Origin: Morella rubra
Taxonomy: Eukaryota > Streptophyta > Magnoliopsida > Fagales > Myricaceae
Direction: 5' to 3'
Assembly (NCBI GenBank): GCA_003952965.2
Contig: CM025855.1
Span: 7,609,729 to 7,673,728 of the forward strand
Length of the DNA: 64,000 nt
Shown here: positions 47,374 through 59,861 of the stretch, one piece after another
How the letters are laid out: every line of letters starts with the position of its first letter
How positions within the stretch are numbered: the first letter of the stretch is position 1
Position numbers and translations under genes: made by a program
The notes under the pieces: generated by a model
What the model saw: the letters and a program-made list of their open reading frames with translations, nothing else
What the model was told of the DNA's origin: nothing
The model's database searches: none

Positions 47374-50300
47374 TTAGAAGAACGTCTCATTAAGAAGATC
47401 CATCCAGCTCGAAGGATTGTCAAAGTCTGCACTGTACTGTCCGAAGTCTTCCCTCAGTTTTCCATCTTCTGTGCTTCCCACTCCAATGTTGCCCTCCCTA
47501 GTTGGTTCCTTCATTGGAAATCCACCATTACTACCACCGGTACAACTGTTGTCCGTCTCCATGGCTATTGAACTGCCCTCTGGAAAACAACTAGCCGGCG
47601 GAAGTACTCCTGGAACATAGCTACAAAGATTTTCACTGGTTTCCACTCCACTTTGAACGCCAGTCAACCCATAGCAGAAGTTTGAGTTTGTTTGAGGCTC
47701 AAGGTTTTGGATCTCTCGATGGGAACAGCTAAAGTTGAGATCCTCGCCTTGGTAGAAAGAGCTAATATTCTGTAAATTTTGGCCCCGTTGCAATCCCTGA
47801 TAAGTTTCAAATGGATCCATATGACGTCGGTTTTGGTTCCATGATGTGTCAATAGAAGAATCATGACCAGTTTCTGTCACCCTCGAATTCCCATGCAACA
47901 CCCTGCTATTAGTAGGAAATCCTCCATTAACGTTATCACTCATTATGCCGTTGATTGACCCATGGAGATCAGGAGCCTTTTGAAAGGGAGGGTTTTGGTA
48001 GTCATGAAGGGGCCAGCTAGGGCTTTGATGCTGTACCCGGTTGATATGCTTGTAGTTCTGAATGAACTGAGAGAGGTCAGGTGGCTGCATATGCTGATTC
48101 CACCACGGCAAGAGCCTGGCGGAAGTACTGTCGATGCTATTCAGCATCGTCGTCAAGTTATTCCCCTCTGAGAACCCATAACTGGGAAACCCTAAATTCA
48201 AGCTCTCAGTTAGATGTCCACTGGTTTCCTCCCCTCTACCAAATGAAGTCAATCCCCGAGTGGCATCATGAAGAAAGGAGGAGCTAAGCTGTTCAAGTGC
48301 TTGGTTCTGTGGGCGCGGCTGAGAGCTGCTTGAGCTCCCTAACTGGGGGCATACTGTGGCTATGTTTTCACTGTTTCTTTTCTTCAGAACAACATCATCT
48401 ACCGAATTGTGCCTTATAAACTTCGAAGCGCCCTTGCCGATTGGAAGCTTCTCGCTTTCAAGTATGCTTTTGACTTCGTAGTTGCTGAGATCAAAATTGG
48501 TGACAGCTCCTTTGCCCTTCAATCTTATGGCTGCAATATCATAAGCTCTGGCTGCTTCCTCTTCAATATCTGATAATTGTGTTTTTAACATAGCAAGAGT
48601 TATCGAACAAATTTGGCTGGGCCAGGAAATGTTAGGTAACTGGTTCATAAGAGTTAAGAATAGGTATGATAGCCTAGAAAAAAAGAAGAAGAAAAGAATA
48701 GGTATGATACTAACTAGCTAGTAATTGCATTTCTTCAGGTGAGAAATTTTAAGTAAAACTAACATCAAGAGTAATGCTTTTTTGTTCATCTACTTCTAAC
48801 GTAAGCAATTAAATCATTCAAGAGTGATTGGATAAACAGAAAACAATCTTCTTTTTATGATCTAATCCTGATATAGTCAAATGATAGACTGAAAAGTTCT
48901 CGTAGAGCTTACCAAATGTTCCGAGATAAATGCCTTTTATTCCCTTACCCTTCCCTAACCTGGCTTGCCATTTCTCATTGTTGGAGTTCCTATTCAAATG
49001 TTTGGTCATGAGAGAGAGAGAGCTGAGGGCAAAGAGAGAGAGAAAGAGATCGTGAAGATGATGATCATACCTTGACACCCCGCGGTAAGTGGAAATTCCT
49101 CTTGCGAAGCCTTTGCTCTTTCTGAAATAGTTTATTCATCCAAAGAAATGAAGTTCTTCCAAGTTTAAGCTATAAATAAAGTTTACGACGTGAAAGCCGT
49201 TGTGCCAGAAACTAACATGTCCATGCAGGAGAAAGTTTCGGTCCTAATAGTGTTCTGATAATGCCAACGCACTAAAAAATTGCATCAATGGTCCTGATCT
49301 AATTAGGCATTCAATTATTAAAAAGAAAAAGAAGAGCAACTAAACCATTAATATATTGGTTAATTGGATCTGAGCCATTGACGAATTAGGACTTGTTACG
49401 ACATCAGCTCTAGGACTGAAACCTTTCCTGAAATCTCTTCCCTGACGAGCGGTTCATTAAAAGTCTCACCTTCTTATGCTGAGCAAATATTCTTCCTTTG
49501 TCTTGAATTGCATCTCCTCCAGTTCCTTCTCATAATCATTCACCTGTATTAAACATCCCAAAGAACAGATGGAAAATATAAGCAACAAATAATAAGTGAA
49601 ATGCCAATTTTATCTATCCACATATGAAAAAACATACAGAAAAATTTAGTGGTGCAGTCTTGCCCCAAAATTTAAGAGCAGCCAAATCATGAGCTCTGGC
49701 TGCCTCCTTTTCTTCGCCATATCCACCTGCTAAACGGTAAGAAGAACTAAGAAACTAATGTAGAATAATATACCATTAATTTTACCCTCTACATTTAGTT
49801 TTGGTATAAAAAGTGTGCCTAATTTCAATACTAAGATAATAACGTGTCTTAATAACGGCTCTCATTGAGCCAATACATTAATGAATGAAATCAACTGCAT
49901 AGATCAATTTAGAAAAACCATTTTTAAGTCAATCCGGAGCGTCGATTTCATTCATTTATGTGTTGGCTCACTGAGAGCCATTATTAAGATACATTAAAAC
50001 CTTAATATTATGACTGAATCCGTACTTGAGATAACGTACTAGCTAGTTACATTTAGAAATTTAGATCTAATTACACTCAACTAGTGAACCCATAGGATTT
50101 CCCTCGTTCCTAAAAAAAAAACAAAGCAAGAATTCAGGTATTTTGAGAACAAGGATTTTAGTGTCACTTATTACCTATAATTTACTTCATCTTTTGATAA
50201 TAAAATTATATTTTTTTTCATCTATGAAACAAAAGAACCTCTGTTCAAATCATGAAAGCTCTACCATAAATGATTATTAAACATTTCAAATTTTTTTCCC

Positions 50301-51116
50301 TCTACTTATTTACTATCATAAATTTTTATATTTCCAAACAACATATATATCCGTCCACCAGCAAAACTAATGTAGAACATTTACTTACCAACATAAACTG
50401 GAAGCTCGTTGGAGGAGAAATTAGAAGGAAAATAAAGAAAAAACAGGTTAGTTGATATTTAATGATGGATGAATAATGTCACAATAAATCAAAGGATATA
50501 TATATATATATAGATATATATATATATATAGATATTCGGCAGTGACAATTCTTCCTGGATCGGACCGGTAGTACCCCCCGCTTAATTCACTCAGGTCTGG
50601 GCTGGTCTAATGGAGTATTATAACCATGAGGGCTAAAAGCTTCGTAATGTCTAATCAGACAAATTATAACTTCTGCACTAGAAAACTACTAACTCCTCGG
50701 TAGTTTGAGCTTCTCTCACCAACAGAGTGGCTGTGGCTGCGGCTGGAGCTGGACTTTTTACGGTGTCCTGCTCTGGGAGGTTGAGGAACTATTTCCTCCC
50801 TTTGACAGGGATCATCTTTTTCTCCAGAAATACCATTAGAACTGCCAACAAGCTCTTGTTAATTTACTGCGTAGGGGAGAAGGTCCTAAGTCCCAACTGA
50901 ATAGTACACATGTGAATCATGCATAAAAAAGAAAAGAAAAAAAGAAAGTTAGCTACAGTAGTATAACCTAGTTTCGACGTTCCCTTCAACATCGTCTTCA
51001 ACCTGCATACAACCCTTCTCACTTCCTGAAAGTAAATAATTCGCGGCTTCTTCGTAATCACTGTAGAGGACCTCTAACAAGGGATTGTCAAGTGTAGGTG
51101 GAATTTCAGCCGCCAT
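47374..51116 (-). CDS. Diverged AINTEGUMENTA-like (AIL/BBM-type) AP2 transcription factor
   Basis: Predicted developmental transcription factor with two AP2 repeats. Exons, minus strand: 50968-51116 ([12 protein letters not shown]), ~50690-50841 (ends …SSNYRG), microexon 50389-50397, 49638-49726, 49470-49543, 49071-49121, 48913-48989 and 47374-48569. The end of repeat 1 reads [20 protein letters not shown], the linker [20 protein letters not shown], and repeat 2 [20 protein letters not shown] with [20 protein letters not shown] and [18 protein letters not shown]. The linker and KSILES/LPIG wording place it in the euANT group near BBM/PLT. The C-terminal ~390 residues are Ser/Asn/Gln-rich, typical of activation regions. 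The exon that should encode the centre of repeat 1 (HRWTGRYEAHLWD-like) was not found between exon 2 and the microexon. The gene may be diverged, may contain an insertion, or may be broken. Confidence 0.8.
50389..50397 (-). other. 9-nt AP2 microexon (Val-Tyr-Val)
   Basis: On the minus strand the text is TTCCAG|TTTATGTTG|GTAAGT. With one base from each neighbour it encodes V-Y-V-G, matching the conserved VYLG step of AP2 repeat 1, in phase with the [14 protein letters not shown] exon. Nine-nucleotide microexons at exactly this place are established in AP2-family genes. Confidence 0.8.
50494..50533. repeat. (TA)n microsatellite
   Basis: About 40 bp of nearly pure TA repeats with two interruptions, inside an intron of the AP2 gene. 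Confidence 0.85.
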
Positions 51117-52339
51117 AAGGGGGGTACTCGGATACTGCAACCGAAGTTGACTTAGTCCAGAAAATATCTGTTGAGAAAACTCAAATCGCCCCGAACCTTT
51201 GCTGTATAATGTGCCTGGTTCGACAGAGATGGACCTAGGGCTTGCTTGGAGTCGGTAATAGTGTTACTCGGGAACCCCAGGGAAGAGTTTCCAGACTGAA
51301 ACGCAATTCATGACTGAGATGTGAAAAAGGTGACGAAGTTGATCTAGAAGCGATACAAAGAGTACTGAAGAATATATCCCGAAAAAAAGGTTCAAGAGTA
51401 AGAGAGGTTCATATTTTAGCACAGAAAATCAGCTTGGCAACGACGCTCAAAGCCCCAAAAGCAAGAAAAAAGAAGAAGAAGAAAGCTGACCATCGCAGCT
51501 CATATTTTCTTCCGAATAATAATCGAACAGTACCCGCAGTTTTAAATTATCCTTCAACTTAGGATTAAAACTAGATCGTCTGGAGAATCATAAAGATAAT
51601 TTTCTGTATGATTTTTGAGGTGCTGGAAACTTTACCTTCCCTGTTCCTTTGCGGAGTGAGAAATAAGTACCTTAGACACAAAAACACGGCTCTCTGTCTC
51701 AGATCAAATTTCCTTCTGGAATAAGCAAAAAAATGGAAAATTGGAAAACTTCTGAACTTGAACCAGAGTCGTCAAGGTTTGTACAGAGGGCATAGAGGAG
51801 TTTAAATTTACCAAAGGAAAAGCACATATTACTCCATTGTAACCCACCCGGATGGAACTCCTGCAAGCAGATCGATACCCCGCCCTCTCCACTCTCACTG
51901 TTGTCTCTAACACTAATTGTATCTCAGAATCTGCAAACACATCTCCATGGTGAACAATTGTATTAGCCGCTTGATCTCCACAAATGACTTTCAAGACCTC
52001 TGATGTCTTGCATATGTTGCTGACTAAGGTTTATTTGAATGCCAAACACTTTCCATAATAATGACATTAACAATCTTAACATAATTGATAAATACACAGA
52101 GATTTTGCTAAACCACATTTAGATTTTAGTATTAAATTCTACAATCCTGTATTTATTGACACGTTAAAAGGTGGGACCCACTGCCACATATACTCCCGAC
52201 GGTTTTCTCGTGGAATTCCCATAATAGGATCGCGGCCTGACTTCCTAGCAACAAATGTACGGCAGAGGAATATGCATGCAAACATCTGTAGGGTAGTCAC
52301 GAATGCAAGCCATTTGGGTCGACGTAGTTAAAATCAATA
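51117..52339. other. 5' region of the AP2 gene
   Basis: An open frame at 51704-51994 (minus) has no family motif. The DNA just upstream of the chosen ATG stays open in frame for 57 more codons without a Met, so an additional 5' exon is possible but not supported. Confidence 0.35.
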
Positions 52340-52886
52340 CAAGTTTTTAACCACTTAAAATAATTCAACGGCAATCCTACTTTGTATCTGCGAAGTGATA
52401 GCAGTCAGAGTTGAAAGAAAAGGATTCGGTACAAAGAAAGATTGTATAAATAAATTTAAAGTCAAGTTTTTAACCACGTAAGATAATTCAAGCAAATTTA
52501 TTAAAATAATTCAGGACAATCCTACTTCGTATCCACAAAGCGATAGCGGTTAGAATTGAGAGAAAGGATTCAGTACAAAGAAAGATTGTACAAATAAATT
52601 CAAGGTCAAGTTTTTAACCGCGTAAGATAATCCAAGCAATTTATTGAAAGAATTTAGGACAATTCTATTCGTATCCACAAAGCGGTAACGGTCAAAATTG
52701 AGAAAAATGATTTGGTAAAGAAAGGTTGTATAAATAAATTCAAAGTCAAGTTTTTAACCACTTAAGTAATCCAAGCAAATTTATTGAAAGAATTTAGGAC
52801 AATCTTATTCATATCTACAAAGTGACGGCAGTTAAAGTTGAGAGAAATGATTTGGTACAAAGAAAGATTGTATAAATAAATTCAAA
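52340..52886. repeat. Four tandem ~140-bp repeats upstream of the AP2 gene
   Basis: Units start with CAAGTTTTTAACCRC at 52340, 52463, 52607 and 52747. Each contains AATCCTACTTCGTATC-like text, a 'GCGATAGCGGT' word, GAGAAA.GATT.GGTACAAAG and ends ATTGTATAAATAAATT. Unit lengths are about 123, 144, 140 and 140 bp, with modest divergence. No coding capacity. Confidence 0.85.
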
Positions 52887-54088
52887 ATCGCGGCTGTGAT
52901 TTTAAAATAAAAATTGAAGAGTCAGTATTTAGTCACCAAACCGATTAGTCAATGTCTCACATATTTCATTAAATGAGGTAACCAAATCCTGGCACTTAAA
53001 TGTTAATTTTAAAATCTCAGCCGCAATTTTAAATAATTTGTACAATCTTGTTTTTTTTTTTTTTTTACCAAATCCATTATCCAAAATTCAAAAGCAACTG
53101 TCTATAACATGGAAATATCATTGTCAGAAGTTTACTTTTACAGCTTTACTAGACTTGAGAGTAAGCAAATAACCGGCCTCCAGGGACCCCAGCCCCCAAA
53201 AAATTAAGCGAGATTTTTTTAAGTTAGGCTTTATTCTTATTTTATGTTTTTACATTGGGCCTGGGTCTCGCATAACTTTAGCCAGCCATGGGCGCAATAA
53301 GAAAAAGCAAATCGTGAAAACATGGGAAAAACAATATGGGGCTAACAGGCCAAACTTAAAGGCCCAAAATGGCCGAACATAAGGTCTGCAACATTCAAAA
53401 CGGGTCAAACAGGCCACTACCAGAGTAGGTGTCCAAGTCCACAAAAATAAAATCGAAAGGCCCAACTCCCTTTGCCGACAGGATGGTTTGATCGATTTAT
53501 AGTCAATGGTTATCGCCCTGTTCTTTTTACAATGAAAATAAGGTAATTATAAACATAGGAACGACTAGTCAAAAAAAGTAAATAAGACATGGGCCCAAAA
53601 ACAGCCTGAAAACTCTAAGCTTAACCCACTCGTTACGTGTTTTGATGGCCCAAATCCAGGCCCAGTTAGACCTAAGACCTGAAATTGCATTACTGCCTAA
53701 ACGAATCAAAATAAACACGAAAATTCTCTAGAAAAGAACTTCTGCGTATTTCAAATTTTAAATAGCCTTAAATTTGGATCCTCCCCTATTTCATGTTGAA
53801 AGAAATACCCCTTTTTTTAAAAAATCTGCAAAGGCAGAAATTGTGATTTATCATTTTATGACGAATTCAATTGCAAATTATTAGAACATTGTGTAACTCT
53901 TTGTATTACTGATAAACAGAACCCAAACGAAACCTGGCGCAGAACAGAAAATAGCATGCCTGACCACATTTTTCTCCCAATCTTAAGTCAAAATGAGAAA
54001 TGTAAAAATCAAGTTGGCTTTACATCAAGACTTGTAAATCAAAAAAAAGAAATAGAAAAAAAAAAAAGAAGCAAGTCCCAGTCCATGT
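52887..54088. other. Intergenic DNA with clustered GGCCCA motifs
   Basis: From 53256 to 53665 there are five or more GGCCCA/TGGGCC words in about 400 bp. No gene is recognised. The poly-A-rich stretch at 54042-54070 adjoins the receptor kinase stop codon. Confidence 0.45.
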
Positions 54089-57032
54089 TCAGTCTGCAAC
54101 TGATTGCTCTTCAGAAGTAGAGAGCTCTATACATGGGAGGGAGGCCCTCGAGTCAAGGGACTGCAGTGCTCTCATAACTTCAAACATGGGTGGCCGCTTC
54201 TCTGGCATCACAGAAGTGCAACGGAGAGCGATTTCTAGAGCCCCTAGCATCTGTTCATGGGAAGAATCTGATATCTTGGGGTCAAGAACTTGGTATGCCC
54301 CATTGGCAATGTTAACTTTCCTTCGCACCCATGTCACAATATCAAGCGATTCTGCTGGTTCTGCCTGCTGCTCAGATTGTCGTCCAGTCACTAGCTCCAA
54401 CAATACCACACCAAAGCCGTAAACATCCATCTCTTCAGTTGCCTTCCAACTGTACCCATATTCTGCAAATACGTACCCGATGAGACCATCTAGACATCGA
54501 CTTTTGGGAGAGAAATATATCATGTTTATTCTATATAAGGTATTCGGAAAGTAAACGATGGGCTTGTTAGTCACTAAAATGGAAGAAGAAGAAGAAAGAA
54601 GAAAGAAGAACAATATCTAGAAACGAAGGTACTCTTAGAACACAGAACAAGCAGGCATTCATCAAGCATATTTCCAATAGAACTCTTATCAGTTTAGTTA
54701 TGCAGCATGAAAATCTATACAAAACTTGGATTCGAACAAATCTGTTACCTGGTGCTTTGTAGCACGATAATGCTGATTCCGAAGCCATGGTCGCCTGAAA
54801 TGCAGCTGTTCCCACAATTCTGTCCAGTGCGAAATCTGTGAGTTTTGGTTCAAAATCTGCATCCAACAGAATATTACCGGACCTAACATTTCTGTGAAGT
54901 AAGTGCGGGACATAATCCTTGTGAAGGTATGTCAATCCCTGAGCAACCCCAACGGCAATTCTCAATCTGACATCCCATGGCAAGTGAAAACCCGGCTTCT
55001 GAATCAAATCCGCCAAGCTCCCCTTTTGCAAGAACTCGTAAATTAGGAAGATCGAATCATCAGAATGGCAGAACCCAAGAATTTTAACTATGTTTTTATG
55101 CCTGATCTTGGCTAATGTCTTAATCTCAGTCTTCAAGCTTTTAGATGACTGGCTCTGATAATTAACAAGCTTCTTTATGGCAACAAGTTCACCACTCGGC
55201 AAACCTAAAATGTAAACTCTACCAAATGCTCCTCCGCTTCCTACTGCACTTTTTTCATTCATTCCCATAACCAAGTCATGCTCGGTGACTCTAAGAGGAT
55301 AGAAGAATACTAAGCGCCAACTTTCCCTTTGGGTTTTCTGCTTATAATACCGATGATACATATAAAACCCAGAAGCTACAATCAAAGTTCCAATAAAGAA
55401 AGCAACAGATATCAGGGCACATGTCAATGTCGTAAGACCGACGCTTCGGCCTCTTGGCTGGTCATCAGAACAAGAATTGGGTAATCCTGGGCCACATAGT
55501 CCCGGGTTTCCTTCCAAAAATGAAGCCGGAAGACCTGAAATCAGAGAATATGGGACCCAACCGGATAGTTGATTGAAGGAGACGTTGAAAAGAGCTAGCT
55601 TCAAGTTTTGAAGTCCTTGGGGGATGGGACCGGTGAGATTGTTATCAGACAGATCAAGGTAAGTTAGCACTGGTAAATCACCAAGGGATGGTGGAATTTC
55701 TCCAGTAAGACTGTTGTCCGCTAGAGACAATGAGACTAACTTCCTGCACTTCTTCAACTCCGGAATTTGGCCCGAAAGCGAATTGTGAGAGAGATTTATT
55801 ATACTCATAACAGGTGAATCACAGAAATTTGGAGGAAGTTCACCATATATAGCATTAAGAGATGCAGAGAATCGGTATAAACTTTTAACCAACCCAAGAC
55901 CCTGAGGAATTCTACCAGCCAAGCTGTTGTTATCCAGCTGAACTTGCTCCAACTGAGCAGCCATTGATACCGAGTCAGGTATCTCTCCAGAAAATCTGTT
56001 GTTTTCAGCTCGGATGAGCTTAATTTTGGGCAAAGACCATAAACTATTTGGGATATCACCAGATAACCCATTGTTCTGAACCTGAAACCTCTCAAGATTT
56101 GTACATTGCCTAATGGAGATGGGTACAGAACCACTGAAGAAATTTGTATGGAGACTCAGGTTTATAAGGCCCTTTCCACTGCAAATTCCATTTGGGAAGG
56201 GCCCCAAGAGCATATTCTGTGAAACATCAAAAGACACTAAGTTCTTGAGTGAAGACCCTAACTTCTGAGGAACCTCACCGCTCAGATTGTTCTGTGAAAG
56301 GTCCAAAATGGACAAACTTCGCAAACCCACAAAAGATTCAGGGATCTCACCGTGAAAACCAGAGCTTTGCAAAAGAAGTTGCTCCAGCTTCTCGAGGTTC
56401 CCGATGTCACTGGGAAGCTCACTCAACAGGTAGACATTTTGAGATAAGTCAAGAACAAGAAGCTCGGTAAAGTTCCTAAAGACAGCAGGTACACTACCTG
56501 AAAGCAAGTTGCTTCCCAAGATGAGAACTTGAAGGTTCTGAAGTGAGCCTATGCTCTCTGGGATCTTTCCCTCAACGCGGTTTCTACTGAAGTCCAGCAC
56601 TTTCAAAGAACCAAACTGAAAAATCTGATCTGGGATGGTACCCCAAATGAGATTGTTACTGAGATTCAGAGTCTCCAAAGTACTACATTCAGAGAGATGA
56701 AGAGGAATCGGTTGGTTGAAAAGATTGTCTGCAAGATTGAGGTGAGAAAGATAGGGAAGTGCACAGATTGAAGATGAGATATCGCCAGAAAGGTTTAGGC
56801 CTTGAAGGTTGAGAGAATAAACAAAAAGTGAAGGCGTGGAGGTACAAGTGATTCCAGTCCAGTTACAGTAGTGGGTAGCTGAGGCATTTGACCAGCTTGA
56901 GAGATAGTTATTGGAATCCTGGACGAAGGCCTTGAAGGTTAGAAGGATATCCGCCTCAGATGAAGCCGAGTTAAGAATGAAGAGAGTGGAGACCAGAGAG
57001 AGAAGAAGCAGGTATGTGTTGGTTTTGGCCAT
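54089..57032 (-). CDS. LRR receptor-like kinase, At5g06940-like, probable pseudokinase
   Basis: Plasma-membrane receptor-like protein, 885 aa, exons 54749-57032 and 54089-54462 joined CCA-G|AA-TAT. A signal peptide (MAKTNTYLLLLSLVSTLFIL) precedes an LRR cap (SWSNASATHYCNWTGITC). About 18-20 leucine-rich repeats follow (LxxLxxLxLxxNxLSGxIPxx). A membrane helix (LISVAFFIGTLIVASGFYMY) leads to a kinase domain. The glycine loop (GSGGAFGRVY) and VAIKK lysine are present. The catalytic HRD loop reads HRNVRSGN and the metal-binding DFG reads DFA (KLTDFALDRI), so phosphotransfer is unlikely. APE and DVYGFGVVLLELVTG are intact. Arabidopsis At5g06940 is annotated as probably inactive. Signalling would need an active partner. 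Confidence 0.93.
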
Positions 57033-57083
57033 TGGAGCCGGAGGTGACTCTCAGAGAGCTTGCCTGTATTCTTTTCAAGCCTT

Positions 57084-57092
57084 CCTATATAT
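57084..57092 (-). promoter_or_regulatory. Possible TATA box of the LRR-RLK gene
   Basis: On the minus strand GATATATAGG lies about 55 bp upstream of the ATG, which would leave a very short leader. Position and sequence only. Confidence 0.3.
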
Positions 57093-57254
57093 CTGCGAAA
57101 GAGAGTGTGCCCGGAGGAATAGATTACTGGATGTTGATGGGATCAAGGATATCTTGGCAAAGTTACAAAAAGTCATCGCAACTTTTGAAGATTTCTTATA
57201 AAGGGACACCTTCGTGTATAATATTTTGACATGTTTCAAGAGAAAACACTGAAA

Positions 57255-57297
57255 CCCCCCCCCCCCCCCCCAAAAAAAAAAAAAAAAAAAAAAAAAA
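57255..57297. repeat. C17-A26 homopolymer pair
   Basis: A run of 17 C followed directly by 26 A, about 220 bp upstream of the LRR-RLK ATG. It could be a poly(A) retroelement edge, or an assembly or sequencing-sensitive site. Confidence 0.9.
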
Positions 57298-59861
57298 TAG
57301 CTGAGAGTAAGATGTCTTTGACCCAAAAAATTACAGTGACTTCAAAATTACAATTTAATTTATCCATTTTTGTTGTTGTAAATTTTGGTCAAATACAATT
57401 GTTTTGTACATTTCTCTTTTCTGCAGAAATGCTTTGGCGTTTAAATGTAGGTTTTGATTTGTAATATATAGTTGAAGAATTTCAACAATTCGAATTCCTA
57501 ACAAAATATTACAATTGCCCAATAAGCTTGACTTATGCTTAAACGTTAAAAAAATAAATTATCTATTCAAAGAGAGCACACTGCACAGCGATTGATATAA
57601 GCATCTTTGCACCTTGTCATGAACAGGGTACGAACAAAAGCGCATGACATAACTCCTTTTTGTAACTTTCTTACCTTCAGGTCCCAGAATAAGAAGAAAA
57701 GTTACTTGCCAGTGCTGAATTTTAAGAATGTGAAATGGTGCAATTTGGCTCTTTGCCTGTAAAGCAAAAAAGCGTGGATGTGAATTCGTGCTCCAGCTGA
57801 AATGTGAATATAAGACATGTCCTTACCATTCTCTCTTTTTTCTGTGTCTTTGAAGTTTCAAACTTTATCTCTGTCGCTTCGTTTCAACTGACCCATTATT
57901 AATGCTTAGAAAAAAAAATGACCCATTATTAATATAAGTTGGAAACGAATCCTATGAAACAGTTTGACAGGATTTGACCTTTCACCAACCATACCAGAAA
58001 CCTTTATTCTATTCAGTAGGATACTGAAAGATCTCAGCAGACAGGGCAGTAAATTACTCCCAGCTATTAATAATTGCTGATTCAAAATCAATGCGACTGT
58101 CAACAACAGAGGAACTCCGCCAAAATGAACCCATGTTTCTGGATTTGCTATTAAATTTTCGGAACCAAAAAGTTCAAGCCCAATAACGAGCTTCAACTGA
58201 GGATAAATAATTCATAAAAGATGAATGATCTGTGTTGCATCAAATATACTCTTTTTTTTCCTAAGCGGTGCATAAGATATATTTGAAAACCCATATAAAC
58301 TCCAATAATCCCATGATTCATCCTGTTCGAGTGAACCAGTCACTGTCACGAGGCACCTTACTGGGTTGAAAATATTTGCCTCCCCTAAAGAGTAGGTGGC
58401 AAAAAGTGTAAAGTTATAACTCGTTTGGGGGAAGAAGGGCAAAAAGAGCATATTACTAGTCACCAGCTGCAGGTACTTTTAGAGGTACTCGAAATACTCA
58501 AAGTCAAATAAATTTAGAGAAAAAGATTAAAAAAAAAAAAAAACAGAGCGAAAGAGGACGACAGAAACTCCAAGGAAAAATAAAGAAAAGTGAGGAGGAC
58601 TTTCTCGTGAGTCTGATAAGAGTGATGACAAAAGAGACAGAGAGGACGTGGACAAGAGTCCACCTTGCACGTGCCAGCATGGGAGCTCATTTCAAACGAC
58701 ATGGATATCACAAATGTCAAGGTTCGTCAAAACAAGTAATTAATATTTCAAACGTCGATATATTTGTACGAACAGAAACGAGAAAGAAGAGAGCCGGAGT
58801 AGTGGAGTAGGTGATCCGTGCTCACTGTTGCGTGGTCGAACGTATCTTTCCCTTCTGACAGGTCCTGAAAAGGACCCCTCCCGCTTTCACCGCTGATACT
58901 CCATAAATTACCCTGGTCTACTACACTGCCTCAAGTGATGTAAGATGGAAGATCTGACATGTGATTCCAACGGTGGAGAACCAAGCAATTGTGTGGTTGT
59001 GGAACGTCACAGCTTGATCCGACGTTGGATCTCCGACTCTTAGCATTGAAAGAGGAGTGTACCGTCCAAAATTACAGGCATTAAGTATAATTAATAAAAG
59101 TTCAATGGTCAAAATTGGTTTGGCCTTTCCTTCAAGTTGACTCTTCAGCCTCCATTCACCGTTTTCTGTGAAACTGTGGGGTGAAAGGACAAGCATCACT
59201 GCCGCTGTTTTCTGGCAAAATCTAGGCAAAAATTTTGCAGTCACGTCGTCGTCATTCTTTGAAGGTCCTCTTTAAACCGGTGGACAAAGCAGGGGCAGAC
59301 CCATCGGGCTACCCATTTCAGACACTGCTCATAGCTACCTTGTTCTGTTTTCTTACTCCCTCTCTAATTACTCCGAACGAAAAAACCGCGATAAATACGT
59401 CTGAACATTTATACTTGAAAAAAAAAAAACGATATTTACTTGTCTTCTTCAACTCTTACGGCCACTTTCAAAATGGTCGTATTGATTCTATTGACGGTCA
59501 GGAGTAGTGACTATATATGTGTTAAGTGAACTTGCAATTTTTTTCATTTGTTTTTTTGTTGTTTATAGTTTGAATAGAGGTAGCAAAAGTAGACTTTAAA
59601 ATTAATATTTTAGAGGCGACTTTTCACAATTTTTATTAAATATAAATTTCATTGATTTTTGTGAATAAAACTCGAGTTTGTTTACGAAGTTACGTAATTG
59701 AGTTTTTCCCCCCTTCAACGAAATAAGAATAATGTACGACTGCGTCAATTTGTATCCACATCACTTCCTCCAAGGCAAAGCAACTATCTCTCTCTCTCTC
59801 TCTACCCTTTATCGATCTTCTCCCGTCCGTCTGTTGTGTCTTCTGGCTTTGCGGCTTCTCC
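57298..59861. other. Intergenic DNA and DUF3820 gene leader
   Basis: No gene recognised. Several open frames up to 107 codons lack family features. A TC microsatellite (about 59788-59803) lies in the probable 5' leader of the following gene. Confidence 0.4.

Noticed and set aside
50530-50660. RHYEAF in the AP2 intron as the missing repeat 1 exon (cf. GRYEAHLWD)
   Set aside because: Only three residues match, and the WTG and LWD parts are absent.
51704-51994. 96-codon minus-strand frame as an upstream AP2 exon
   Set aside because: No AIL N-terminal motif and no splice path to exon 1 in phase that I could justify.
58921-59244. 107-codon minus-strand frame
   Set aside because: Composition looks random and no domain is recognised.
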